35,308 bases of DNA from Vreelandella azerica (lineage in GTDB: Bacteria; Pseudomonadota; Gammaproteobacteria; Pseudomonadales; Halomonadaceae), in assembly GCF_013112225.1 (NCBI RefSeq), contig NZ_JABFHI010000010.1, forward strand, positions 1 through 35,308, written 5' to 3'. The notes below the pieces were generated by a model. It saw only the letters and a program-made list of their open reading frames with translations, had not been told where the DNA came from and did no database searches. Positions 1 through 9,649 of this stretch are shown one piece after another (positions within the stretch are counted from its first letter, which is position 1; every line of letters starts with the position of its first letter). The position numbers and the translations under genes are program-made.

Positions 1-463
<463 letters not shown>

Positions 464-471
464 TTACACCA

Positions 472-1765
472 CTACCTATGAGATGGAGCTACTATGATAT
501 GATTATACCCAGAAGATAACACCCTTATTCTGACATTACTGGCTAATGCATATTTCTTCAAGGCTCCGAAAAGTAATTCTCTATTATAAGAGAACTCTTT
601 ACCCTCTGGCATATCTTTTTCTTGTGGAAAATTTATAGGGTCAGGAAAATAAAGTGTTGACTTGTTCAAAAATGCACCAGACTCTTCCATTTTCTCTATA
701 ATAAAATTAGAAGCCTCTCCTATTCGAGAAAGTACATTGCTTTCAAAATACTCCGGAGATGACCTTTCTTTATAAGCTTCTATTATCTTTCTCAAAGCAT
801 CATTATGATCTTTAGCTACATCTCCAACGTCAGACAAACCTTCTATAGACAAGGTTGAGCCGTAGCATGGTTGATAATTTATAGTAGTAACACCTGCCAA
901 CAATGACTCAATACCACTTGTACAACCAGATTGAACTACAACGCTAGCACCTTCTATTTCGGCAGATAGGTCTCCCTCAAAAGAAACTTTAACCTCCTTA
1001 TAATCATGAAAAACTTGACGATAAAAATCAATTCCCTCATCGGGGTGTGGCCTCAATATTATTTGGTACCCTGCAGAGGCAGTATCTTTTACTAAGTCAC
1101 AAAAAGCCATACTTTCCAAGGTGCTTTTTTCCATCGGCGGTAAATAAAATCCCTTACTTTTGAGCGCCCCACATCTAGGCTCATTAACTCTATATTTCTC
1201 TTCGAATAAATAGGCAACGCATACCGCCCAGGATTCGAAGGTACAAACTTCGTACAGAAAAGTATCTTCTTATTTTTCTCTTTATTTTTTTTAAAATATT
1301 TGTAAATATCGAACCTTGGATAGCCAGAAACACATAACTTGTCTCTCACCTCAGGTAAATATTTACTTATAACATTAAACTGAAGATCACCCCACAAAAA
1401 AATCTTTTTACAAAATCATTTTTTAACAAATGAGGCGGATGAATTCTAAAAATAGCTTTTTCATACGTTTCTTTGATATAGAAACCACCTTCATCATGAA
1501 GAAAAAAAATGCTAGTATTATTTTCTCTTACTTTTTTGAATAACTCGTTATCCATATCTGAAGTTGCATTATTCGCAGCAAAACGGCCAAACCAAATAGC
1601 ATTTGTAGATTGGGAGTGAGCAGGAAATGTGTATTCTTTTTGCCCTACAACTGACACTGCTCCTTTTTTAGCTAACTTGACTGCCATCATCAAACGCCAT
1701 TCCAAATCACGCTTGGGAGAGTCAACGTTCATAAAAAAGACAGGATAGTTTTTAATTGAAGGCAT
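472..1765 (-). pseudogene. Capsule/surface-carbohydrate transferase-like protein, broken by two frameshifts
   Basis: Three overlapping frames on the minus strand (1765-1367, 1397-1092, 1134-472) read together as one protein of about 430 aa. The N-terminal part (MPSIKNYPVFFMNVDSPKRD) and middle part (WGDLQFNVI) resemble surface-carbohydrate biosynthesis proteins. The C-terminal part has the RPHPDE motif and a GCTSGIESLLAG segment seen in Kdo-transferase-like and CDP-glycerol-transferase-like GT-B enzymes. The breaks fit one-base deletions in a 7-base homopolymer at 1396-1402 and a 6-base homopolymer at 1125-1130. The start overlaps the end of the HAD locus by about 14 bp. The region is visibly AT-rich compared with its neighbours, as is common for transferred surface-sugar genes. 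By context I infer that it transfers a CMP-activated ulosonic sugar. The acceptor is unknown, and the breaks may be sequence errors. Confidence 0.6.
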
Positions 1766-2449
1766 TACAGTAACCTTTTACAAAAAAATTAAAGAGATTT
1801 TCTATATTATCAACACTATGAATTTCATTTTCAGTGCAAAAGGTTTTATAACCTTCAAAATCCGACTATTTGCTCAAAAAATAAAATCAATATTTGATTC
1901 AGAAGCAACATGATAATTATACTTACTATCACCCAAAAATAAAGCAAGAAATACAACATTCCCTCGACTCAACTCCCTTTTTACTATAACGTCTTTTTCT
2001 TCGGGACTTCCAAAAACTCCACCATTAAATAACTCTAGTAGTCCGCGTTGCTGAAATATCTTGCAAAGCTCGCGTTGACCGCCTCCAGACGGAATTAGCC
2101 AACGAGTATTTGGTGACTGGTCACGCAGTTGACCCAGGCCTGTAGCAGCTTCTCAGGTTAATAAGCCTTGGTACACTTGAGCAGCATACCGGTGCAGTAG
2201 CACATCAAGTTGAGAGCCACAACCATGGATTGCTTTAGCAGGCACAATATAATCAAGAAGATAAGCAATTTTTTTATACCGTAATATGCCACCATGCTTA
2301 ATATGGTATTCCACCATAGCATTAGCAGCATCTTCCCCGTAAGGGAGTGTGGTGTAAAAAAAAGCTTCCGTCTTAACTTGATTAGAGTTCAGAACAACAC
2401 CGTCAAAATCAAAAATAAGAGTGTTATATTGAAACATTAAGAACTTCAT
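1752..2449 (-). pseudogene. HAD-superfamily phosphatase, broken
   Basis: The open part (2449-2153, 98 aa) starts MKFLMFQYNTLIFDFDGVVLNSN, the HAD motif I (DFDG; Asp nucleophile and general acid). After an in-frame TGA at 2153-2155 the same frame continues with WLIPSGGG and FGSPEEKD, then FLGDSKYNYHVA (HAD motif IV-like GDS). A one-base deletion in the A-run at 1876-1881 shifts the frame. The last frame has one further stop (TAG at 1866-1868, where Trp would fit) and ends at a TAA at 1752. So there are two nonsense changes plus one indel, which is harder to explain as sequencing error alone than elsewhere in the window. The start overlaps the synthetase stop by 4 bp. Beside a KdsB-like enzyme, the expected role is dephosphorylation of a sugar-acid phosphate intermediate. 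Confidence 0.68.
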
Positions 2450-3195
2450 GAAGGCACCTGCTTAGCATGCCTTAAAAGAGCAGCTTCCACATTAGCTACA
2501 TCTTCTTTCGTATCCACAGCTAAACTCCCGGGACGAGTTTCCACCATGCGAATGATTTTATCTAATTCTAAAAAGCGCAGGATCTCGATGTCTTCGCTAT
2601 ACTCCAGTTCACTCTTGCGCCCAAAATTTTGGAAGGCAATCAGCTCAGCACGGGTAAAGGCGTAGATACATACTTGCTTCTTGTAGCGCATAGGTGCGTA
2701 TTTAGGATCCTTAAATCCGGGTAGCGCCACCCGCGACATGTAAACCAGCTCATTGCGTTCATTGGTAATCAATTTGGGAATATTAACACTGTGCGGATCT
2801 TCCTGGCTTGAGATCCAACTATACCCATTGATAACATCATCCATATTGACCAGCTTAGCGTCACGCACATTGATAATATCGGCTGGATTCACTAGCGGCT
2901 CATCGCCCTGCACATTGATGTAAATGTCCGCTTCTACTTGTTCTGCCGCCTGAGCTAGTCTATCAGTACCGGTCTGGGCGTCATCGGTGGTCATCACTGC
3001 CTGGAAGCCAGCGTTTTCCACTACCTCGATAATTCGTTGGTCTTCAGTAGCCACATACACATTTTTTACACCCAAAGCGCGCGCTGAAAGTTCAGCAATC
3101 CACAAGATCATCGGTTTGCCAAGCAAAGGCACCAGCGGTTTACCCGGGTAACGGCTGGAACCGTAACGGGCTGGGATCATCACCACACTTCGCAT
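2446..3195 (-). CDS. 3-deoxy-manno-octulosonate cytidylyltransferase-like CMP-sugar synthetase
   Basis: An intact 249-aa protein beginning MRSVVMIPARYGSSRYPGKP, the nucleotide-binding signature of the KdsB family. It continues with VATEDQRI, TGTDRLAQA and YINVQGDEPL, all KdsB hallmarks, and is the family's usual length. The family activates Kdo-like sugar acids with CTP to CMP-sugars in the cytoplasm. The start at 3195 is supported by GAGGT six bases upstream. It sits between a DRE-TIM aldolase and a HAD phosphatase, not among lipopolysaccharide core genes. I therefore infer a pathway-specific synthetase for a Kdo-like sugar acid of flagellin or surface glycan rather than the housekeeping kdsB, and leave the symbol blank. 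It overlaps the following HAD gene by 4 bp, indicating translational coupling. Confidence 0.85.
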   Translation of the reverse strand: MRSVVMIPARYGSSRYPGKPLVPLLGKPMILWIAELSARALGVKNVYVATEDQRIIEVVENAGFQAVMTTDDAQTGTDRLAQAAEQVEADIYINVQGDEPLVNPADIINVRDAKLVNMDDVINGYSWISSQEDPHSVNIPKLITNERNELVYMSRVALPGFKDPKYAPMRYKKQVCIYAFTRAELIAFQNFGRKSELEYSEDIEILRFLELDKIIRMVETRPGSLAVDTKEDVANVEAALLRHAKQVPS

Positions 3196-3223
3196 ATATT
3201 TACCTCAACTCAATATTACGTGT

Positions 3224-4830
3224 TCAGAGGGCGTAAACGGATTCGGTATGTAAGTCATAGCGTGTAGGAGTAATCGCCGTGATAGAGAGGGCACCCGTAG
3301 CTGTTTGATAGTGCTTGAATAACTGCTGCATCTCCTGGCTTCGTGGATCATCTGCGCCATACCCATCGAATCCAGCCATCACAATTCGTATTGCCTTACC
3401 GCTAGTTGCCACTGCTAATGCATAAGCAACGACCAGCGAATTCGGAGCAGTGCAGTAGGTATCAACAAATTCAAAGGTGTCCGGCTGAACATTTAAGCCA
3501 AAATCCAGCACCTTTTATTGCCCAAGGAAGCTTGAACGTCTTTGGGAAGCATGGAAAATGGTGTAATGAGTGGCTGGGGTAATTGAGTATGAGCCTCGCA
3601 ATCTGCCAGCAGGCGCACGGGATGGCAGGCCACACGTAGATCGATAAGCTCAGCCTCAATCGCTGTTTGCGTATTGAGCGCCATTACCAGTGGCTGATGG
3701 GTGCGGATATAACGCTCAATCGCCTCGCGATGACGTGCGGCTCCAGGGCCACTGCCCAGCAACAATACCTCACGTTCTTCAAATTGTGTCTTCGGTGCCC
3801 ACTGCCCTTTGGGCTCACCACGATAAAAATGCCGCGCAGCATCCAATGTATTAAGGTTGAATTTTTTGCCACCTTCGACACGCAGATGCTCGATTACTGC
3901 CAGTACGTCTTCTTCGTCGTAGCGAGAGTCGCTGAGCATCTCCTGAATGTAGGTAGGATGAATGCCATATTTACCCGCCAGATAGTAATAGGGGTTAGTA
4001 CCCCAACCATAGTGGCTCTGCATCGGCTTGAAGTACTCACGCACCAACGCCATCAGCGGCACTAGGTTAACCTGCTTGCCCCGCCGCGCCCCCAGTTCAA
4101 TGGCAAGCTCTTCGGTGCGAGCATTGCCTGGACCACGACCCATACCCGTCACAGTAGAATCTACCCAAGTAACGCCTGCATCCAGCGCATGTAAGGTATT
4201 GGAGAGTGCCAACCCCTTATTATCATGAGTATGAATACCCATCGCGCCACTCCACCCGCTGCGGAACCACTGAATAATCAGCGCAGTTTGTTCTGGATCC
4301 ATGCTGCCCATGCTATCGGCAAAATAGAGCACGTCTAGAGGATAGCTGGCTGCTACGCAAGAAATGGCTTTTACTTCGTCTTCCTTGCGATCAGCTACCT
4401 GCATCAGGTTGAACCCGACCTGGTACCCACGCGCCTTGAGCCAATTCACCGCAGGCAAGGCCTCTTCAAACTCATAAACGTGACAGGCAATACGTACTAG
4501 ATCGACCGGGGACTCCGCAGCCAACACAGGAAACAGGCGCTCAAGTGCTTCTTGTTGAGGCAGTTCACCCACTAGCTCGCTACCATTGACCATTACACAG
4601 ACGGCCAGCCCCGCCGGGGCTGAGATGCTACGGATGTACTCATCCGTGGTGTAGGCACAAGCCCCCTTAAAACCAATATTATGCAGTGAGCGAAACCCAA
4701 GCTCCACCATATCTACTCCGCATGCCTGCATAGCCTCCAAGTAATTCTGAATTAGCTTGCTGGAGAAATCCCACCCATTGTAGTAACCACCATCGCGAAG
4801 AGTGCAGTCCAGAAATACAGTGTTTTTCAT
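3224..4830 (-). CDS. DRE-TIM (HMGL-like) aldolase fused to a C-terminal MptE/DUF115-like domain, frameshifted near its end
   Basis: The main frame (4830-3493, 445 aa) opens MKNTVFLDCTLRDGGYYNGW. The DxTLRDGG motif is the DRE-TIM metallolyase signature (HMG-CoA lyase, isopropylmalate synthase and 4-hydroxy-2-oxovalerate aldolase superfamily). GIHTHDNKGLA supplies the metal-binding His-x-His. From about residue 345 a second domain begins with LLLGSGPGA, resembling MptE/DUF115-type domains. At 3513-3516 the frame breaks. One extra A on the minus strand would join it to a further 95 aa (VQPDTFEFVDTYCTAPNSL... to a stop at 3224), giving about 535 aa. The start overlaps the upstream TPR-protein stop by 4 bp and has GGAG about 10 bases upstream. 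Next to a KdsB-like gene, C-C bond formation building a sugar acid is the likely role; substrates are unknown. Confidence 0.72.
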
Positions 4831-7800
4831 GAACTTTTATCTCCATAAGATAACTTTTCTTGAACGCGACGTTCCAGTTGAGCTGCTAGCTTCCTAGAGA
4901 TATTAAGAACGTGATTCCGGCTATCAGGCTTTTCGATCTTTGTTATCTTTATAGCTCTAAAAAATTTGAATTCATTACGATCATCCATATAGATATGGGA
5001 ATCAAAATTAGACATGAGCCAGCATTCCACTCCCAACGATCCTGCATGTATGAAAGGAAAATTTTCTGTGGCAATAACTAAGTCAAGTGATTTAGTAATA
5101 GCCGAAACCTCTTCCAAGTTGTTTTTCATATCCACATCTGGCATCTCATGGATAGAAACTCCCTGATCTCTAAGTTCAGAAACATCATCCGTAACGTTGA
5201 AATACATGAGGCTTACGAAGACGACACCCTTGACTTCAAGAATAGGAGAGAAATTTTCTTTTTTTGTCCCAAAGTAAGTCTTTGCTTTTTTCAGATTGGT
5301 TATCCCTCCTGCCCAAGATACTCCTACAAAAATTTTGTCATTACCAAACTCATCTTCCAGGTATTTACGCCACTTTGAGGTTTTTGTCAAGCTGCACTGA
5401 AGATAGCCAGAATAATCCGGAAAGGATGAGGAGTCGCGATGGAAAAGACGAACCAGTGAGCCTACTGGAATATGAGCACTAATATTCTTTCCCTTCAGCG
5501 AGGGGAGGGGTCTATTCTCCTTTATTGGCATTATTTCGATGTGTCCGAAAGTTTTCTTAAACAACCTGGCAAGTCTCTCACGGCATTGAAAAACAATATT
5601 GCATGCCGGTTTATCTAAAAATGTTAGGCAGGCAGCAAACATGATTTCATCACCTAGCCCTTGCTCATGCCAGACTAAAACCTTGCCTTTATCAAGAGGT
5701 TTGCCGTCCCAACGTGGCACATCGAATTCACGTCCCGGGTTTCTTTCACCTGCCTCAAACCCCCATTCATATTCATCCCAGCCTTCTCCTATCTTGCCTT
5801 TTTTCAACAAGATATTGGATAGAGCCCAGTGCAGATTGGCATCTGCTGGGTGCTTGACCAACAAGCTTTGTATAACATCCTCTGCCGAATCATAAAGGCC
5901 TAATCTTGTATAAATCTGCCCCATAGTAGTCAGGGATGATTTGCTCAATTTCCCTTCGTCAATCTTGCGAACCATCTCAAGCGCATCAGCATGGCGACCC
6001 AAAGCAGTCAAGGCGAGTGCATACTCAAAACATACTCGATTATCTCTAGGGGATGCCTTGTGGCAGACCTTCAGATACTGCATTGCTTTTGCCGAATTAT
6101 GCAGACCATTTTCAGCCACACCTAAGTAGTAAGAAAAGTTTAGCTTGCGGGGATGATATGTAACACCTTGACGAGCAGCAAGACGCAATGCGGACCAATC
6201 TTTAAGGCTATGCAGCACCTGAAGCAAGTTCATACGCATATCGATGTTTTCAGGTTCTTGGCTCACCCCTTGTCGCGCCCATTGCAGCGCAGATGGCCAG
6301 TTTTCATGCTGGATGTAAAATGTAACCAGCAGCTGGATGAGTCGACGACTACCGCCACTGTGACACATCACCGTTTCCAGCAAGTCAATATTCTGGTTAT
6401 AGAGTTCTTTGATATTGACGGTCAGCTCACCGAGAGTCTCCCAAGAGGGTAGATAGGCAGGCCTGTGAGCAATCGCTTGTATGCACGCAATAATAGCTTC
6501 ACTTTGTGCCTTTAGATGGTGGTGGATTGTGGCCTTGATAAGACAAGCCTCAGCAGCGACATCAGACTCCTCAGGAATTTGCTCAAGCTGCTGCAGAGCC
6601 AGATCATAGTGCTTTTGCTGCATTAACGCCTGTGCCTTCACAAGCTGTACCTCAGAACCGTTGATTTCCAGGCGATTAAGAACTGCCAGCGCCTTGTTGG
6701 CTTTCTGGGTATTAATCAGCCAGAAGGCTAAATAGATCGCTGCCTGCGGGTTTGCTTCATGCCCACGCAGCGTGACAAGCAGAGTCTCAGTATCTACTTG
6801 CTTACCCTGAAGAACACTCAACTTTGCTTGTTCGGCAAGGCTCAAGGGGCATGCAGGCATTTGTTCCCGATATCCTGCAAGCCACTGCTCGGCAGCACTG
6901 AAGGCACCTTCCCGGCGTAGTCGAATTGCTTCATCAATACTTTTGCTGACTGCAGCCGCTTCACTTCCTCTATTGAACCAGTGCCCCTTTTCAGTATCAG
7001 TAAATTCTAGCTCCGAGGGAAACCAAGCACCTTGCTGGGCGCTGATCTGGGCCTTACGCCAGTAGATGAGTGTATCTAACTGCTCGGTGGTGCCAAGACC
7101 TACCTTGCTTGCTTGTTGAATGAGGCGATAACCTTCGACAAAACGCTCTTCCTTTTCTATCGTGTCGAGTAACTCAAACACATAGGTGGACTCACGCAAA
7201 GGGCTTCCCGCGAGGGGATAGACTTCTTGTAGAGCTGCAATATCCTGGGTGATATCTCCTGAGAGAGAAGATCTTCGGTCGGATTCTACCGCAGTTGTTT
7301 CTTCGACCTCGGTTTTGGCTGTCTCATATTCTTCGCCGGAATAGTCTGGCTCTTCACCCATGTCAGACGTATCCCACCATTGCACCTGGGCCGCACTGAA
7401 CAGCGATGAAGAAAAACTGCTTTCAAAGAACGGTTCTCCTACTGCCAGGGTTAGCCCTTCCGCCTCGAGATAAGCCTGGGCCTTGAGCGGGTCTAATTGG
7501 TAGAGTACATCATAGGTGAGATCTGCCATGCCATAAATGGTATGTAGCAGGAAACTCAATTTGTTGAGTTTTCCAGGTGAAAGGCTAGCCATGCGCTCCC
7601 TGCAAGGAATGAAGAGAGCGTTGGCCGAGGCAAGTTCCGTTGCCTGATCGCTAAGCAGTGACTGCTCCTGCGGAAAATGGCTGTAATGGGAGTACTGGTT
7701 CAAGCTGTAAAAACGAAAACCATGACGCGATGCCCAGTGGCTCAACTGCATGAGATCTGGCTGGTGGTGGTGGGTGGGCTGGAAAACCACGCGCGCCTGT

Positions 7801-8264
7801 ATCAACAAGGTATCTTCAAGAGTCCTTATGCCATTTTCTAGCACTGCTAGGCTATCGCTATTGTCGGCAAGAATCAGCCAATCAAGGCTCTCCAGCCCTT
7901 CAATATTGTCCAAGGCAATGGTTTGGATAGGCAGTTTTGCCAGTACACGAGCTTGTGCACGCTCTCTTGGCGGCAGTTGCTCAGGAGGCAGTGGAGGCAG
8001 AGTGCTTGTCATTTCAGGGGCAAGACAGGCATGGAGCTCAGTCGCCATGCCATTACCAAGCACGGCATGACGAAAGAGTTGCACATCTTCCTTGTCGGCA
8101 AGCTGCTCAGGGTTTTCGACTCGGCTACTGGGATCAAAAGCAATGACAGCAAATGTACCTAGGCTCATTAACGTGTCAAAGCCTTCTTGCATCAGGAGTT
8201 CGCTATTATTGTCGATCACAACGATTTTACCTGGCAGTTGCCAGTCGAAAGCCGTGGTGTTCAT
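4827..8264 (-). CDS. FkbM-like / TPR / glycosyltransferase multidomain protein, probable flagellin glycosyltransferase
   Basis: An intact 1145-aa cytoplasmic protein. Residues about 1-290 resemble a degenerate FkbM methyltransferase domain (DWLILADNSDSLAVLENG, later HWASRHGFRFY). Residues about 320-350 are acidic and linker-like. Residues about 360-840 hold tandem TPR helices (for example PENIDMRMNLLQVLHSLKDW and LGRHADALEM). The C-terminal part from about 860 has VWHEQGLGDEIMFAACL and VGVSWAGG, the pattern of TPR-linked GT-B glycosyltransferases of the GT9/GT41-like kind. It lies directly downstream of flagellin on the same strand, in the usual place for flagellin glycosylation enzymes. The base composition becomes more AT-rich in the last third, suggesting domain exchange. 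The start has only a weak AGGA 11 bases upstream. The sugar donor is unknown. Confidence 0.75.
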   Translation of the reverse strand: MNTTAFDWQLPGKIVVIDNNSELLMQEGFDTLMSLGTFAVIAFDPSSRVENPEQLADKEDVQLFRHAVLGNGMATELHACLAPEMTSTLPPLPPEQLPPRERAQARVLAKLPIQTIALDNIEGLESLDWLILADNSDSLAVLENGIRTLEDTLLIQARVVFQPTHHHQPDLMQLSHWASRHGFRFYSLNQYSHYSHFPQEQSLLSDQATELASANALFIPCRERMASLSPGKLNKLSFLLHTIYGMADLTYDVLYQLDPLKAQAYLEAEGLTLAVGEPFFESSFSSSLFSAAQVQWWDTSDMGEEPDYSGEEYETAKTEVEETTAVESDRRSSLSGDITQDIAALQEVYPLAGSPLRESTYVFELLDTIEKEERFVEGYRLIQQASKVGLGTTEQLDTLIYWRKAQISAQQGAWFPSELEFTDTEKGHWFNRGSEAAAVSKSIDEAIRLRREGAFSAAEQWLAGYREQMPACPLSLAEQAKLSVLQGKQVDTETLLVTLRGHEANPQAAIYLAFWLINTQKANKALAVLNRLEINGSEVQLVKAQALMQQKHYDLALQQLEQIPEESDVAAEACLIKATIHHHLKAQSEAIIACIQAIAHRPAYLPSWETLGELTVNIKELYNQNIDLLETVMCHSGGSRRLIQLLVTFYIQHENWPSALQWARQGVSQEPENIDMRMNLLQVLHSLKDWSALRLAARQGVTYHPRKLNFSYYLGVAENGLHNSAKAMQYLKVCHKASPRDNRVCFEYALALTALGRHADALEMVRKIDEGKLSKSSLTTMGQIYTRLGLYDSAEDVIQSLLVKHPADANLHWALSNILLKKGKIGEGWDEYEWGFEAGERNPGREFDVPRWDGKPLDKGKVLVWHEQGLGDEIMFAACLTFLDKPACNIVFQCRERLARLFKKTFGHIEIMPIKENRPLPSLKGKNISAHIPVGSLVRLFHRDSSSFPDYSGYLQCSLTKTSKWRKYLEDEFGNDKIFVGVSWAGGITNLKKAKTYFGTKKENFSPILEVKGVVFVSLMYFNVTDDVSELRDQGVSIHEMPDVDMKNNLEEVSAITKSLDLVIATENFPFIHAGSLGVECWLMSNFDSHIYMDDRNEFKFFRAIKITKIEKPDSRNHVLNISRKLAAQLERRVQEKLSYGDKSS

Positions 8265-8323
8265 AGATAGTCTATTCCTAGTAGGTGTGCCAACGCGTAT
8301 TAATGACCATAACAGTTTCCGCC

Positions 8324-8354
8324 AAAACGAAACAGGCTCCCCTGAGGAAGCCTG
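8324..8354 (-). terminator. Rho-independent terminator after flagellin
   Basis: Read on the minus strand, CAGGCTTCC and GGGAGCCTG form a 9-bp stem (one G-T pair) with loop TCAG, followed by TTTCGTTTT. It lies about 35 bp after the flagellin stop and before the TPR-glycosyltransferase start, so it should end most flagellin transcripts and limit read-through into the glycosylation operon. Confidence 0.75.
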
Positions 8355-8388
8355 ATGTACGTCAACGTGATAATAAGTTTTTAAGCAA

Positions 8389-9480
8389 TTAACCCAACAA
8401 AGATAAAACGTTCTGCGGGATCTGGTTGGCCTGTGCCAGAACAGAGGTACCTGCCTGCTGAAGAATCTGCGAGCGGGTCATATCAGCCACTTCTACTGCA
8501 TAATCAGCATCTTCGATGCGAGATCGAGCAGCTGAGAGGTTAGTCTCGTTGGTACTTAAGTTTGTAATAGCCGACTCAAATCTGTTCTGGACAGCACCAA
8601 GCTCTGAGCGTAAGTTATCAACAGTATTTAAAGAAGCATCTAAGTTTCCGAGAGGATTACTGAACCGTGAAGCTCCGGGCACCTCAGAGCCAACTGTTAC
8701 AGTTACAGCAGTTATTTCACCTGCATCATTGGTTGTGGTTCTAAGATTATCAACAGCAAAAGTACCGCCACCGCTAGAAAGCTCTACAAAGTAGTTGCCA
8801 TTTTGGTCTTCTACTAGCGTACCACCAGATGCGGCATCGTTCCCATCTAGTGTAACGCCCGCACCACCAGATACGATAGTTGAACCTTCAAAAGTGCCAC
8901 CGCCAGAAATAGTGCCGCCTGCAGCGAGATCACTAGTTGCCCCTACTGCACCATTTACGTTGAAATCGTCCAGATTCAAAGTATCAGAATTAATTGCTGT
9001 TAACTCAACAGAAATTACTTCGCCGTCATTAGCGCCGACCTGAATATTAATAGCCTCAGAGCCTTCATCAAGAACTTTAACGCCATTAAAGTCAGTTTCT
9101 TCTGAAATGCGATCAATTTCAGTAATACGTTGATCAATTTCATTTTGGATCGAATTAAGGTCAGCTTGACTATTAGTACCATTTTGGCTCTGAACAGTCA
9201 GTTCACGGATACGCTGCAAGTTATCATTGATCTGATTCAAGCCGCCTTCTGCAGTCTGAGCAACAGAAATACCATCGTTAGCATTACGCTGAGCTTGGCT
9301 AAGACCCGTGATTTGGGAGCTCATACGATTGGCGATGGCCTGACCAGCTGCGTCATCTTTAGCACTGTTAATACGCAGGCCAGAAGATAATCTCTCCATG
9401 GATGTGCTGAGCGCGTTTTGAGACTCACGCAGGTTCTGCTGGCCGATCATGGAAGTGATGTTAGTATTGATCACGGACAT
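8389..9480 (-). CDS. fliC: Flagellin
   Basis: A 363-aa structural protein of the flagellar filament, exported by the flagellar type III system. The N-terminal D0/D1 domain begins MSVINTNITSMIGQQNL and contains MERLSSGLRINSAKDDAAGQAIANRM. The C-terminal D1/D0 domain ends LSAARSRIEDADYAVEVADM...ANQIPQNVLSLLG. The middle, about residues 175-275, is a Gly/Ala/Thr/Ser-rich variable domain. An earlier in-frame ATG exists at 9552, but the start at 9480 is chosen because flagellins begin exactly here and AGGAGAATT lies just upstream. A sigma-28-type promoter lies 72 bp upstream and a terminator follows. Ser/Thr in the central domain are candidate O-glycosylation sites for the downstream genes. Confidence 0.96.
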   Translation of the reverse strand: MSVINTNITSMIGQQNLRESQNALSTSMERLSSGLRINSAKDDAAGQAIANRMSSQITGLSQAQRNANDGISVAQTAEGGLNQINDNLQRIRELTVQSQNGTNSQADLNSIQNEIDQRITEIDRISEETDFNGVKVLDEGSEAINIQVGANDGEVISVELTAINSDTLNLDDFNVNGAVGATSDLAAGGTISGGGTFEGSTIVSGGAGVTLDGNDAASGGTLVEDQNGNYFVELSSGGGTFAVDNLRTTTNDAGEITAVTVTVGSEVPGASRFSNPLGNLDASLNTVDNLRSELGAVQNRFESAITNLSTNETNLSAARSRIEDADYAVEVADMTRSQILQQAGTSVLAQANQIPQNVLSLLG

Positions 9481-9551
9481 AGTAATTCTCCTGTCAATTG
9501 GACTGGCCGTTGAGGCCTTCTTTTCGGCCACATTGTGTGCCGTTATTAACA

Positions 9552-9578
9552 ATTACGGCCAATCAGGAGCAACCTTTA
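9552..9578 (-). promoter_or_regulatory. Sigma-28 (FliA) type promoter of flagellin
   Basis: On the minus strand, TAAA (9578-9575), a 15-base spacer, then GCCGTAAT (9559-9552) closely match the FliA consensus TAAA-N15-GCCGATAA. The -10 box lies 72 bp upstream of the flagellin ATG. This places the flagellin in the late flagellar class. Confidence 0.8.
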
Positions 9579-9649
9579 GGGTATGAACAATTTTTTTTTC
9601 GATCCCGGCAAAATACTGCCTCATCTGGCTGTTTTCCCCACCTCCTCCT

